A DNA stretch of 64,000 nucleotides from Bacteroidales bacterium (GCA_017620015.1 JAFZRE010000006.1:1-64000), one strand, 5' to 3'; shown: positions 41,685 through 50,752, numbered from the stretch's first letter. Numbers and translations: made by a program. The notes: a model not told the origin generated them from the letters alone.

Positions 41685-44663
41685 TTATTCTTTAAATCCA
41701 AAATATCCAACCGCATCGGCATTTATTTTCTCTATTTTTTTTACTGATTTGCTGTCCAGTTTCATGCAATCGCCAAACGCGCCAACACCAATGCTTGTCA
41801 ACGATTTTGGTATTGATACCGAAGTAAGATTGCTACATGCCCCAAACGCCACATTATCAATATGGGTCACTGATTCCGGAATTTCAACCGATGTGAGGCT
41901 GGTACAACTTGCAAACGCGCCCTTGCCAATACTTGTAACTGAGTTCGGTATTGTTACCGACTTAAGTCCACTACACTCATAAAATGTACCAGGGCTAATG
42001 GTTGTGATGGAATTAGGCAAAGTCACCGATGTCAGACTGGTACACAGGTCAAAAGCATAATCGCCAATCACAGTCACAGAATTAGGAATCGTAATCGAGA
42101 CAAGTCCTGTACAATCAGAAAATGAACTGTTGCCAATATTTTTAACCGAATTTGGTATTGTGACCGATGTCAGTTCTGTGCATCTACGGAAAGCAAAATA
42201 AGGAATGCTTTTCACATTATTGCCTATATTCAAGGTCGTCAGCAATGAACAGTCGCCGAAAACAGGTCCGTCATAACTTCCCATTACCAAACAGTTAGTA
42301 GCATTGTAGTTGACAGTTGTAAGTCCACTGCATTTATAGAACGCCTCATTGCCTATGCTCTCCACCGAATTGGGAATTGTAACCGATTTAAGACTGCTGC
42401 AACCGGCAAATGACACAATTCCAATTTTTTTTATCGAGTTGGGGAGGACAAGCGATTTAAGACTAGCGCAATCAATAAATGCGGCATCGCCAATGCTCGT
42501 AACAGAATTTCCGATTGTGACCGATTCAAGTTTATTGCATAACTTGAACGCATATTCGCCAATAGTTGTCACAGAATTTGGGATTACAATCGTTTCCATA
42601 CTACTACAACAAAAAAATGCATATTTTTCAATCTCTATCACAGAATTGGGGAGTGATACCGATGTAAGACTACTGCAATTGGCAAACATAAACTCGGTAA
42701 TGAATTTTATCGAATTCGGTATTGTAACTGACTTAAGACTGCTACATGCATAAAATACGGAGTTGCCAATTTCTATCACCGAATTGGGTATTGTCACCGA
42801 TGTAAGGCTATTGCAACCTGTAAATGCAGCAAAACCAATGCTTACTACCGAATTGGGTATTGATATGGTTGTCAGGCTAGTGCATCGGCCAAACGCCTTG
42901 TCGCCAATGCTTGTTACAGAATTAGGTAGCGTAACCGATGTTAGGTTTCCGCAACCATAAAATGCGCCTTTGTTGATAGTTTTAACAGAATTCGGTATTG
43001 TCACCGATGTAAGGTTTCTGCAATCGGAAAACGCCCATTCGCCAATACTTTTTATCGAATTTGGAATTTTTATTGATGTCAGGCTACTGCAATTATCAAA
43101 AACTCCGTCTTCTATGCTCGTGACAGAGTTCGGAATGTTAACAGAAGTGAGATTGATGCAACTATTAAACGCATTCTTGCCGATGCTTTTCACCGAATTT
43201 GGTATGGTAACAGATGCGAGACTACTGCACATAGTAAATGCGCTGTTCCCGATGCTTGTTACCGAAGAGGGGATTGAGACCGATGTAAGGCTGCTGCATT
43301 TGGCAAAAGTACCTTTTTCTATACAGGTTATCAAACTGGGAATTGTAACCGAGGCAAGCCCGCTACAGCCCGTAAATGCAGATTCACCAATGCTTGCCAC
43401 CGAATCCGGCACTACTATAGTGGTCAACCCGCTGCAATATGCAAAAGCAGCATCGCCAATGGTTTTCACCGATTCCGGGATGGCAATAGACAATATGTTT
43501 TCGTAATAATAAAAAGCGAACTTACCTATGCCAATCACTGAATCAGGGATTGTAATATTGGTTTCATTGCCAATATATGCTACAAGATTTGTTTTCTGCT
43601 CGTCGGAAAACACAAATCCATTGTCTATTATGCCATTAACCGATAATGCTCCACATTCGTCAGTTGCTGCCGAACCGTCATAGACGATGTTCCTAACCAA
43701 ATAGAAAGCATCCTTGCCAATGCTTTTCACCGAACTTGGGACTGTCAGCGATTTAATTCCAAAGCAAGCATGGAATGTACTGTCATCAATGCTGGTAACA
43801 GAATTCGGGATTGTAACCGATGTAAGGTTGACACAGCCGCCAAATGTCGAATTTTCAAGACTTGACACCGAATTGGAAATTACTACTGATTCGAGACTCT
43901 TACATTCAGCAAATGCGCCAAGACCAATGCTTGTGACGGAATTGGGGATTACAACAGATTTAAGACTGCTACACCCCATAAATGCAGTCCTGCCAATGCT
44001 TGTCACTGAATTTGGAATTGTAACTGAGGTGAGATTTGTGCATTTACCAAATGCCTTGTTACCAATGCTTTTCACCGAACTAGGAATTTTAACCTCGGTT
44101 GCAAAAGAACTGCAACCCGTTAATTTGGTTTTGGCTTTGTCGGAAAACACCAGATAGCCGTTAACAAATCCGTTTAATGTCAGTGCGCCGAACGGACTGC
44201 CTTCGGCAGAACCGTTGTACACAATGTTATTGACATTCGAGAATGCTGATAATGCAATATTTGTCACCGAGTCTGGAACGTTAAGCGTCGTAATGCCTCG
44301 GCATCCCCAGAACGCATTTTTCCCGATGCTAGTCACCGACGAGGGTATTGTTACAGATTTTAGTTCACTGCATCCACAAAAAGCACCATCGCCGATACGC
44401 TTTACATTGTAAGGAACGCCATCATGCTCTACGCTTGAAGGTATTACAAGATTCCCTTTTAGTGGTGTCTCGTAATATGTCCAATTGTTATTGGAAGACC
44501 CTTCGACTTGATATGTAACCTCTGCTGTCGCCTCATCATACGATGTAATGTTGTAGTACAAAATCTGTCCGCTTTCGCACTTTGCGGAAAAATCGTATGT
44601 CCACGCCTTGGGTGCAAAGCCAATAAGCAGCAACGTGACTGCAAGGAATAGTTTTTTATTCAT
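41685..44663 (-). CDS. Giant BspA-like leucine-rich repeat surface protein (992 residues)
   Basis: Signal peptide MNKKLFLAVTLLLIGFAPKAWT is followed by the shared YDFSAKCESGQILYYNITSY module and roughly 36 LRR_5 repeats of 23 residues (SVTIPNSVTSIGxxAFxxCSSL). Two related inserts (NNIVYNGSAEGSPFGALTLN and NIVYDGSAATDECGALSVNG) break the array near residues 145-190 and 325-370. The end is KLDSKSVKKIEKINADAVGYF. No sorting tail is present, so how it is held at the surface is unclear. First gene of the LRR-LRR-WG operon, with a TACCTTTG promoter element at 44691. Confidence 0.88.
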   Translation of the reverse strand: MNKKLFLAVTLLLIGFAPKAWTYDFSAKCESGQILYYNITSYDEATAEVTYQVEGSSNNNWTYYETPLKGNLVIPSSVEHDGVPYNVKRIGDGAFCGCSELKSVTIPSSVTSIGKNAFWGCRGITTLNVPDSVTNIALSAFSNVNNIVYNGSAEGSPFGALTLNGFVNGYLVFSDKAKTKLTGCSSFATEVKIPSSVKSIGNKAFGKCTNLTSVTIPNSVTSIGRTAFMGCSSLKSVVIPNSVTSIGLGAFAECKSLESVVISNSVSSLENSTFGGCVNLTSVTIPNSVTSIDDSTFHACFGIKSLTVPSSVKSIGKDAFYLVRNIVYDGSAATDECGALSVNGIIDNGFVFSDEQKTNLVAYIGNETNITIPDSVIGIGKFAFYYYENILSIAIPESVKTIGDAAFAYCSGLTTIVVPDSVASIGESAFTGCSGLASVTIPSLITCIEKGTFAKCSSLTSVSIPSSVTSIGNSAFTMCSSLASVTIPNSVKSIGKNAFNSCINLTSVNIPNSVTSIEDGVFDNCSSLTSIKIPNSIKSIGEWAFSDCRNLTSVTIPNSVKTINKGAFYGCGNLTSVTLPNSVTSIGDKAFGRCTSLTTISIPNSVVSIGFAAFTGCNSLTSVTIPNSVIEIGNSVFYACSSLKSVTIPNSIKFITEFMFANCSSLTSVSLPNSVIEIEKYAFFCCSSMETIVIPNSVTTIGEYAFKLCNKLESVTIGNSVTSIGDAAFIDCASLKSLVLPNSIKKIGIVSFAGCSSLKSVTIPNSVESIGNEAFYKCSGLTTVNYNATNCLVMGSYDGPVFGDCSLLTTLNIGNNVKSIPYFAFRRCTELTSVTIPNSVKNIGNSSFSDCTGLVSITIPNSVTVIGDYAFDLCTSLTSVTLPNSITTISPGTFYECSGLKSVTIPNSVTSIGKGAFASCTSLTSVEIPESVTHIDNVAFGACSNLTSVSIPKSLTSIGVGAFGDCMKLDSKSVKKIEKINADAVGYFGFKE

Positions 44664-44690
44664 GCTAAAATGTTTTATTATTTGAGTTTA

Positions 44691-44698
44691 CAAAGGTA
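44691..44698 (-). promoter_or_regulatory. -7 promoter element of the LRR operon
   Basis: TACCTTTG on the minus strand, 27 bases upstream of the ATG at 44663. Confidence 0.6.
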
Positions 44699-44747
44699 GA
44701 GAGAAGGTTGCTCTCTGTTTTTCTTACTTGGTAAAACCTTTCTTTCA

Positions 44748-44796
44748 TTGCATAAAAAACCGACTTGCATATCGTAAAAAATCTTGCATTGCGTAA
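44748..44796. promoter_or_regulatory. Candidate operator: three TTGCAT repeats between LRR operon and AraC gene
   Basis: TTGCAT occurs at 44748, 44765 and 44784, spaced 17 and 19 bases. Each is followed directly or after a few bases by an A-run (AAAAAA). Direct repeats with this spacing in a divergent promoter next to an AraC-type gene resemble AraC-family half-sites. Function is inferred. Confidence 0.4.
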
Positions 44797-44858
44797 AAAA
44801 GTAAGCAAACTGCGTAGCGCCAAAGTTTATGTTGTGGAATTTTTGCAATTTTGCAACT

Positions 44859-45977
44859 ATGAATTCTGCTCAGTTATATCCATTGCTACTTTGCTTGTCA
44901 TCAGGCATCACAATGTGTCTGCTTGTTGCGGGCAGCATATTTCTTCTCCGTCATCACCGTTCACACCAGTTCCAGCGGGCATTTGCCTTTACAATGCTGA
45001 TGCTGTCCATTGGCTTCTTCAACAACTTTATTGTGTTGACTATCAGTGACGAAAATACTGCAGCATTTGTAAATATGTTGCTGATTCTTTACGATTACAT
45101 AGTGGTGGGCGGATATATGATTTTCGTTGTTACACTGGTATTCCCCGACAGGTTCAGCGCATTGCAGCTTTCACTTTTCGAGATACCGTACCTGCTTGCA
45201 ATAATCATGTATGCCATAACCAGAAGTCCGATTGTCTATCCTACCGTACAGATATACACCTTTGTAGCCTCAACAGTATTACTGATATGGGGGGAATACT
45301 CCATAAAGAAGTACAACAGGATGCTGCTCGACAATGTCGGCGACATAGAACATCTGAATCTTAAATGGGCAGGCATACTGTTGGTTCTGATGTATGTGGT
45401 TCAACTGTTCTGGGCAGTGGAAAGCCTGTCAAACCAAAGCTGGTTCACCGTACCTACCGCCGACAGCAATTTGCTTTTCGACACTCTGTGGTGCTTCATT
45501 ACCATTGTATATGTGCTGTTTATACTGCGGAAAATCGTACAGCAGCAGGTGCTGGTTGATGAGCCTTCACCAAGCCAGACTAACTCTGAAAAAGACAGTC
45601 TATTACCGGACGAGACTACGGAAGGATATTATAAGGTATTGAATACCATTGATATAGATAATCTTATTAGGGAAAAGCAATATTATCTGGATACCGCCTT
45701 GACTTTACAGAAGCTGGCAACACACCTAGGGACAAACCGTCAGTACCTGAGCAATTTCATCAACCGCGAGAAGCAGAAGACTTTTTATGAGTATATAAAC
45801 GATTTTCGCGTAGAGGCAGCCAAGCATTTGCTTGACGGCTGGAGCAACGGGAACGAGCATTCGATGGAAGACCTTGCGGCAATGTCGGGCTTCAATTCCT
45901 ATTCCACATTCTTGCGCCAGTTTGTCAAAAAGTACGGGGTATCGCCATCACAATACCTGAAAGAGAGCAATAAATAG
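44859..45977 (+). CDS. Membrane-anchored AraC-family transcriptional regulator
   Basis: 372 residues. The N-terminal half has six to seven membrane segments (about 8-205). A linker leads to an AraC-type DNA-binding domain (about 270-370) with LTLQKLATHLGTNRQYLSNFINREKQKTFYEYIN and MEDLAAMSGFNSYSTFLRQFVKKYGVSPSQYL. The membrane sensor suggests it responds to an envelope or external cue. It is divergent from the LRR operon with TTGCAT repeats between them, so autoregulation and control of the LRR genes are plausible. An in-frame upstream start at 44829 is a TTG and was rejected. Confidence 0.85.
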   Translation: MNSAQLYPLLLCLSSGITMCLLVAGSIFLLRHHRSHQFQRAFAFTMLMLSIGFFNNFIVLTISDENTAAFVNMLLILYDYIVVGGYMIFVVTLVFPDRFSALQLSLFEIPYLLAIIMYAITRSPIVYPTVQIYTFVASTVLLIWGEYSIKKYNRMLLDNVGDIEHLNLKWAGILLVLMYVVQLFWAVESLSNQSWFTVPTADSNLLFDTLWCFITIVYVLFILRKIVQQQVLVDEPSPSQTNSEKDSLLPDETTEGYYKVLNTIDIDNLIREKQYYLDTALTLQKLATHLGTNRQYLSNFINREKQKTFYEYINDFRVEAAKHLLDGWSNGNEHSMEDLAAMSGFNSYSTFLRQFVKKYGVSPSQYLKESNK

Positions 45978-46073
45978 ATGCCAATCTTCTTCGGGTATAA
46001 TGATAATCAATAAATTATAATTATTGAATTTCAATTACCAAAATAGAATTACCAAAAAAATAATTTGATGTGG

Positions 46074-46125
46074 TGTTGTCAATCTGTAGAATCGCGTCAT
46101 GACGCGATTCTACAGATTGACAACA
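46074..46125. repeat. 52-nt perfect palindrome, REP-like
   Basis: TGTTGTCAATCTGTAGAATC... is followed, without a spacer, by its exact reverse complement, centred on GTCA|TGAC at 46099/46100. The inner GTAGAATCGCG resembles the GTAGAG-type ends of the other REP-like elements. Confidence 0.95.
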
Positions 46126-46171
46126 TCCCATTGTTGGTAAAAAATAAGAATACCTTAATACTTATATTATA

Positions 46172-46275
46172 TAAGCCACGCACCTGCGGCTGTAATCGAC
46201 AAGGAACGCAAGAAACAGAGCGATGCCGAAACTAAGATTAAGATTCTGAAGGAGCAGATTGCTGCTTTGGGATAG
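46172..46275 (+). pseudogene. Fragment of valS 3' end
   Basis: 104 bases match the last 104 bases of valS (28693-28796) at 93 positions with no gaps, ending in an in-frame TAG. Seven of eleven differences are third-base changes, and the encoded changes are few (e.g. Glu to Asp, Ser to Ala, Gly to Ala). There is no start or upstream valS sequence. The pattern fits a fragment of a related functional valS rather than a decayed internal copy. Confidence 0.9.
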
Positions 46276-46302
46276 TTTTGATAAGCATCAATAAACGACA
46301 AT

Positions 46303-46333
46303 AAAAAAGTCCGGCATAATGTCGGACTTTTTA
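46303..46333 (+). terminator. Terminator after the valS fragment
   Basis: Ten-base arms AAAAAGTCCG/CGGACTTTTT around a 9-nt loop, 28 bases after the fragment's stop. It is unlike the terminator of the resident valS, so the fragment seems to carry its own 3' flank. Confidence 0.85.
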
Positions 46334-46526
46334 TTGTTCAATAACAATCAAATCTAATGCTATAATATGTTCACATCTATTATTGTACACAATCATGCGT
46401 TGTCACAATTTTTGTTTGCTGGCTTCGACTTCGCTTACTTCGGCTGTCGCTCAGCACACCGCAGCACAAGTCGCGACAAAAATATGCGCCAACGCCACAT
46501 AACGTATATTTTATCCTATATATATG

Positions 46527-46543
46527 TAACCTCTCCGAGGTTA
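46527..46543. repeat. Hairpin TAACCTC-TCC-GAGGTTA
   Basis: Seven-base arms with a three-base loop, the same design as the CGACCTC hairpins at 10160-10310, over 36 kb away. Confidence 0.85.
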
Positions 46544-46651
46544 TCCACATTTTCCCAAATTAAGGTACAACAATAATGCGAACACATAAAAAAGAAAAGC
46601 AGAACCGGGGAGATTCTACTTTTCCGTATTTAGTGAGCATTATGAAAAAAC

Positions 46652-48826
46652 CTATTTAGCAAATAAAAACTTACAAGTCTTTATTTGATTTTCGTTTTGC
46701 AAAGTTACGAAATACATTTGATTCTGCAAAGATAAATTTGAAAAATTTTGCAAAGAAATTTCATGGTAGCCAGATTGCAGTGCAAAATCTTGTTCTGCAA
46801 CGACTTGACCAAGCATATTTGTAATGGTTATAGTTGTATTTGATGCATCTGTAAGTGTAAACGCTATTCTTGCATCATCATTTGCAGGGTTTGGAATAAC
46901 ACTCAGATTAGACATAATCTCAATGTCTTCGATATTAACCACATCGCTTGATGTATAAGACAAAAGCCATCCGTCGCTAACCTGCTCATTGATATTTGAG
47001 AAGAACTTCACGCAAACAACGCCAGCCGGAATAGTAATCGGTTCGGTTGGAATGTTATTGGAATTGTACTTTACAACAAGGTTTCCGTTGGTTGTACTAT
47101 TCTTATACAGGGCGACATAGTCCTCGCCATCGTTTGCCAAATTGAAATTCTGGAAGTTTATCGTTATCGAATTTGCACCTTCTGGCATTATCTTCCACTG
47201 GCAATTTGCATTATCGTTGTACTGGCAAGCCTTGCTACCATCACCAAAAGTTCCAGTTGGAGTTGTTAATTTGGTAATACCGCTTGCACAATATACAGCA
47301 CTATATGTAGCCCTCCATCCGTCGGCAACATTCTGACCATCGGTATGGAACTTTATCGTCATTGCGCCCACTGGAGTCTTAAGTTTTGCAGAACCAGGAA
47401 GATTGTCCTTATCATATGTAGCAAGCAAATCGGTTGAAGTCTCATCACCAGCAAACACATTTACGTAGTCGCCTTCCGCTAGGTCGAACTTTGAGAAACC
47501 TAATGTAATGTATGCTCCACAAGTAGGATTGATAACATATGTGCAATCATTGTTGTTTGCATAGTCGAATGCTCGGCTTCCATCGTCGAAAGTGCCTTCG
47601 GTACCATTAACCGTAGTTGCCTGACAAGCAGAGAACGACTGGTTTGGGTGAATGTCTATAACAACCTGCTGGTTGCTAATAAAATTGTACTCTTCGCCAC
47701 CACCAGTTGCTTGCGAGTGAAGATTATCAAGCGTATAGAAGCCATTTCCTCCGTATGCGCCCCAGCCCCACTCCATGTGGAACTTTTCTGTTGTGCCATT
47801 TATCTGATAGCCATCGCAGTTCCATGCGTGACCAGAAGATCCCCAACTTTCAGGCGAACCGCTATATACCATAGGGTATTTCTGGTTAATCTGGGTCTTC
47901 AACAACTGCCGCCAGTTTGCATCAGTATATGAAGATTTCGACTTGCAGGAAACCTCCGACGCATACTTAAAATATGTCTTCAATGCATAAGGCACATCGG
48001 TTGTCTGCGCACCAGAACCATCGGCATCCCACATCATTTTTACAGCAACACCAACGTGATAGCAAATTTTTCCAACTTCTGGATTCTCTGCTCCTGATGG
48101 ATCGTCAGGCATCGAATACCAGTCATATGTCTGGTTTGCAAAGTTAACCGTTATATTTCCGTGTCCGCCATTAGACCAATTATTATGCATATATGAACCT
48201 GTACCGCTCGACGGCCAGTTCCAATATTTCATTACATGACAGGTCGCAGTAGCAACACAACCTACTGGTGCGTGGTTGTGGTAATCATTAGTCTCAACAG
48301 GACACATTGAATTGAAAGGCCAACCCTGCTCCCACACAATACCATCCATCAGAATAGGAGAAGTCACAACATCACGGGTTGCCTTTGCCTGCGGGTCATA
48401 GTTAAGCAAATAGTTCCATTCTGCAAGATTTGCTTCCACCATTTCAGCATCGGTCTTGTCGGCACGGTCGTTCGACTCGCTATAATAATTAAGGTAACCA
48501 GCCTGTCCAGGCGACATATTGTTTAGGTTGAAAGCACACTCGAACGAATATGCAAGTACAGGCATAATCTTGTTGTCGGACGAAACGACAATGTATCCCT
48601 CATCGCCGTTCACATCGAAAATGTATAGGTTATACTTCGGGTTAGCGTCATTGGGATTTACAACGCACGACAGGCTTATGTCACTCCATTCGGTTGCACG
48701 GAATGCATTGACAGTCTGGTAGTAATAAGCTCTGGCGACTTTCTCTGCGTCCTTATACGAAACGCGCTCGGCCTTGGCTGCAAAAGCTATCGCTAATATT
48801 GCCAAAATAACTGTTAATCTCTTCAT
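46652..48826 (-). CDS. C10-family (streptopain-like) cysteine peptidase with CUB-like domains and T9SS tail
   Basis: 724 residues. Signal peptide MKRLTVILAILAIAFAAKA and a Spi-type propeptide (about 20-150; YIVVSSDNKIMPVLAYS) precede the catalytic domain with Cys190 in PVGCVATATCHVMKYW and His333 in SSGHAWNCDGY. Two CUB-like modules follow (about 395-520 and 525-635), each starting with C...G(T/S)F-DGS. A type-A T9SS domain ends the protein (LSVIPNPANDDARIAF, MYFVTLQNENQIKTCKFL). Probably activated by loss of the propeptide after export; it may degrade host or dietary protein. Confidence 0.9.
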   Translation of the reverse strand: MKRLTVILAILAIAFAAKAERVSYKDAEKVARAYYYQTVNAFRATEWSDISLSCVVNPNDANPKYNLYIFDVNGDEGYIVVSSDNKIMPVLAYSFECAFNLNNMSPGQAGYLNYYSESNDRADKTDAEMVEANLAEWNYLLNYDPQAKATRDVVTSPILMDGIVWEQGWPFNSMCPVETNDYHNHAPVGCVATATCHVMKYWNWPSSGTGSYMHNNWSNGGHGNITVNFANQTYDWYSMPDDPSGAENPEVGKICYHVGVAVKMMWDADGSGAQTTDVPYALKTYFKYASEVSCKSKSSYTDANWRQLLKTQINQKYPMVYSGSPESWGSSGHAWNCDGYQINGTTEKFHMEWGWGAYGGNGFYTLDNLHSQATGGGEEYNFISNQQVVIDIHPNQSFSACQATTVNGTEGTFDDGSRAFDYANNNDCTYVINPTCGAYITLGFSKFDLAEGDYVNVFAGDETSTDLLATYDKDNLPGSAKLKTPVGAMTIKFHTDGQNVADGWRATYSAVYCASGITKLTTPTGTFGDGSKACQYNDNANCQWKIMPEGANSITINFQNFNLANDGEDYVALYKNSTTNGNLVVKYNSNNIPTEPITIPAGVVCVKFFSNINEQVSDGWLLSYTSSDVVNIEDIEIMSNLSVIPNPANDDARIAFTLTDASNTTITITNMLGQVVAEQDFALQSGYHEISLQNFSNLSLQNQMYFVTLQNENQIKTCKFLFAK

Positions 48827-48907
48827 TATTTTAAAATTTGAGTATTCGATAATTTGAAAATTTAACTTCGTTGAGCTAAGGGTTGATGATTTGAAAATTT
48901 AAAGATA

Positions 48908-48915
48908 CAAATATA
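48908..48915 (-). promoter_or_regulatory. -7 promoter element of the C10 peptidase gene
   Basis: TATATTTG on the minus strand lies immediately after the nadB stop codon and gives a leader of about 77 bases. Confidence 0.5.
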
Positions 48916-48916
48916 A

Positions 48917-50482
48917 TTATTTTTTTATTAAGTCGGAATTGAAATGCAAGCCAATAGACTCACGCCGTGCCATAGCCTGACGAATAATAAGATAACCTAT
49001 ATTAATGAGGTTTCTTAACTCGCAAAGACTTACTGTAACCTTCGATGTCTTGAACAAATCCTCAGTCTCGCGATAAAGAATCTCCAGACGGTCGAATGCA
49101 CGTTTCAAACGAAGGTCGGTGCGTACAATGCCAACGTAGTTGCTCATAATCTGCTGCAACTCCTTGAGCGAGTGCGAAACAAGAATAAGTTCATCGTTGG
49201 TAATTGTACCTTCTTCGTTCCAAAGCGGAATCCTATTCAGCGTTTCCTCATCGGCCATAACAGCATCCTTCGAGTCTTCGAAAGCCCTGTGCGCAAATAC
49301 AACAGCTTCAAGCAACGAATTGGAAGCCAATCGGTTTGCTCCGTGCAAACCAGTACAAGCAGCCTCGCCTACCGCATAAAGGTTCTGAATAGAAGTACGT
49401 GCATACTCATCGGTCTTGATACCACCGCACATATAGTGTGCAGCCGGAACTACTGGAATCAAATCGTTCTTTATGTTGATGCCGATTTCGAGGCACTTGG
49501 CATAAATTGTCGGGAAGTGCGTCATAAGCACATCCTTGTCGATATGCCTTGCATCGAGGAAAACGTGTTCGTCGCCCGAAAGCTTCATTTCGGAGTCGAT
49601 GGCGCGTGTAACCACATCGCGAGGAGCCAACGAACCTCGCTTGTCGTACTTCACGCAGAAGTCCTCGCCCTTGCGGTTGCGAAGAATTGCACCAGCACCA
49701 CGCATAGCCTCGGTAATCAGGAAAGCAGGACGCTCGCTCGGATTATATAGTGTTGTCGGATGGAACTGCACGAACTCCATGTTCTCAACAACACCCTTTG
49801 CTCTGTAAACCATTGCAATACCATCACCAGTGATATGCACGGGATTGGTAGTGCTCATATAGGCATTTCCACATCCACCGGTTGCAATGAGGGTTTTCTT
49901 TGCAAAAACATTGAAAACTTTTTTCTTATTCACATCGTAAACGTATGCACCATAACACTTTATGTCGGGAGTTGCACGCGTAACTTCAACACCAAGATGA
50001 TGCTGGGTTATGAGTTCTATTGCGAAATGGTCTTCGTAAATGTCAATATTGGGATTATTTCTAACATCCTCAACCAAGGCGCGTTGTATTTCAGCACCAG
50101 TCTTGTCCTTGAAATGAAGGATTCGCTTCTCGGAATGGCCACCTTCGCGGTTCATATCGTACTGACCAGTGGAGTCGGTGTCGAAATTTGTACCGATTTC
50201 AACAAGGTCGCGAATACGCTCTGGAGCCTCGCGGACAACAATCTCCACAATCTTCCTATTGTTTATACCACAACCGGCAATCATAGTATCCTCGATATGC
50301 TTCTCGAACGAGTCGTAGCTATTCATAACAGAAGCAATACCACCCTGTGCCTTGACAGTGGAAGTGTCGTCTATCTTGTTTTTGCAAATTATAGCCACAC
50401 GACCATATTTGCTGACTTTTGTCGCATAGAACAGGCCAGCGATTCCACTGCCTATCACTAAAAAGTCCACTTGTTTTCTCAT
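48917..50482 (-). CDS. nadB: L-aspartate oxidase
   Basis: FAD flavoprotein converting L-aspartate to iminoaspartate, the first step of NAD synthesis. It has 521 residues from MRKQVDFLVIGSGIAGLFYA (dinucleotide-binding motif). Also present are FHPTTLYNPSERPAFLITEA, MRGAGAILRN, HYMCGGIKTD, and GLHGANRLASNSLLEAVVFA near the C-terminus. The upstream in-frame ATG at 50581 lies beyond the TATATTTG element (50511-50518) and was rejected. The usual partners nadA and nadC are not adjacent. Confidence 0.93.
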   Translation of the reverse strand: MRKQVDFLVIGSGIAGLFYATKVSKYGRVAIICKNKIDDTSTVKAQGGIASVMNSYDSFEKHIEDTMIAGCGINNRKIVEIVVREAPERIRDLVEIGTNFDTDSTGQYDMNREGGHSEKRILHFKDKTGAEIQRALVEDVRNNPNIDIYEDHFAIELITQHHLGVEVTRATPDIKCYGAYVYDVNKKKVFNVFAKKTLIATGGCGNAYMSTTNPVHITGDGIAMVYRAKGVVENMEFVQFHPTTLYNPSERPAFLITEAMRGAGAILRNRKGEDFCVKYDKRGSLAPRDVVTRAIDSEMKLSGDEHVFLDARHIDKDVLMTHFPTIYAKCLEIGINIKNDLIPVVPAAHYMCGGIKTDEYARTSIQNLYAVGEAACTGLHGANRLASNSLLEAVVFAHRAFEDSKDAVMADEETLNRIPLWNEEGTITNDELILVSHSLKELQQIMSNYVGIVRTDLRLKRAFDRLEILYRETEDLFKTSKVTVSLCELRNLINIGYLIIRQAMARRESIGLHFNSDLIKK

Positions 50483-50510
50483 TTCTTTACTACAAGTCAA
50501 TTTAAGAATG

Positions 50511-50518
50511 CAAATATA
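50511..50518 (-). promoter_or_regulatory. -7 promoter element of nadB
   Basis: TATATTTG on the minus strand, 28 bases before the nadB ATG; decides the start codon. Confidence 0.6.
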
Positions 50519-50659
50519 ACTCCAAAATGCATACCATATACTTTTAAAGTCCTTTTTTTGACAATCGGACAAAATATACAAATGGAAAGCTATAATTTTT
50601 ATTCAAAAGTGCGAAATAAAATGTAAGTTAAGAGTTTAAAGGAAAAAGGTGATAACTAT

Positions 50660-50752
50660 CAAGGCAGAGCCTTGTAATTAGAAGTCGTAGGCTTGAGCCT
50701 ACGACTAACTACGACTAACAGAATAAAGAAGAAAGGCGCAGTCGCCTGCGCC
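50660..50752. repeat. Three adjacent hairpins in the nadB / tRNA-Gly gap
   Basis: CAAGGC-AGA-GCCTTG at 50660-50674, AGTCGTAGGCT-TG-AGCCTACGACT at 50683-50706, and GGCGCA...TGCGCC at 50735-50752. Perfect arms, different sequences. The gap 50483-50782 holds nothing else except the nadB promoter. Confidence 0.9.

Larger units (their letters stand above)
45978..46651. other. Long intergenic region with palindrome, valS fragment, terminator and hairpin
   Basis: No intact gene. In order: a 52-nt perfect palindrome (46074-46125), a valS 3'-end fragment (46172-46275), its terminator (46303-46333), a CTTCGCTTACTTCGGCTGTCGCTC-type common word near 46427-46450, and a RACCTC-type hairpin (46527-46543). 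It looks like a landing zone for small repeats. Confidence 0.8.

Noticed and set aside
42349-44157. Long plus-strand frames opposite the LRR genes
   Set aside because: They arise from the repetitive LRR codons read in reverse; all their repeats mirror LRR units.
44829-44858. TTG-initiated extension of the membrane AraC gene
   Set aside because: An ATG at 44859 gives the natural N-terminus; the extension is AT-rich promoter sequence.
46172-46275. Valine-tRNA-synthetase tail as a small functional gene
   Set aside because: It has no start codon or promoter element in frame and encodes only the terminal coiled-coil segment.
48917-50581. Longer nadB start at 50581
   Set aside because: It lies upstream of the TATATTTG promoter element, and the added 33 residues do not belong to the family.
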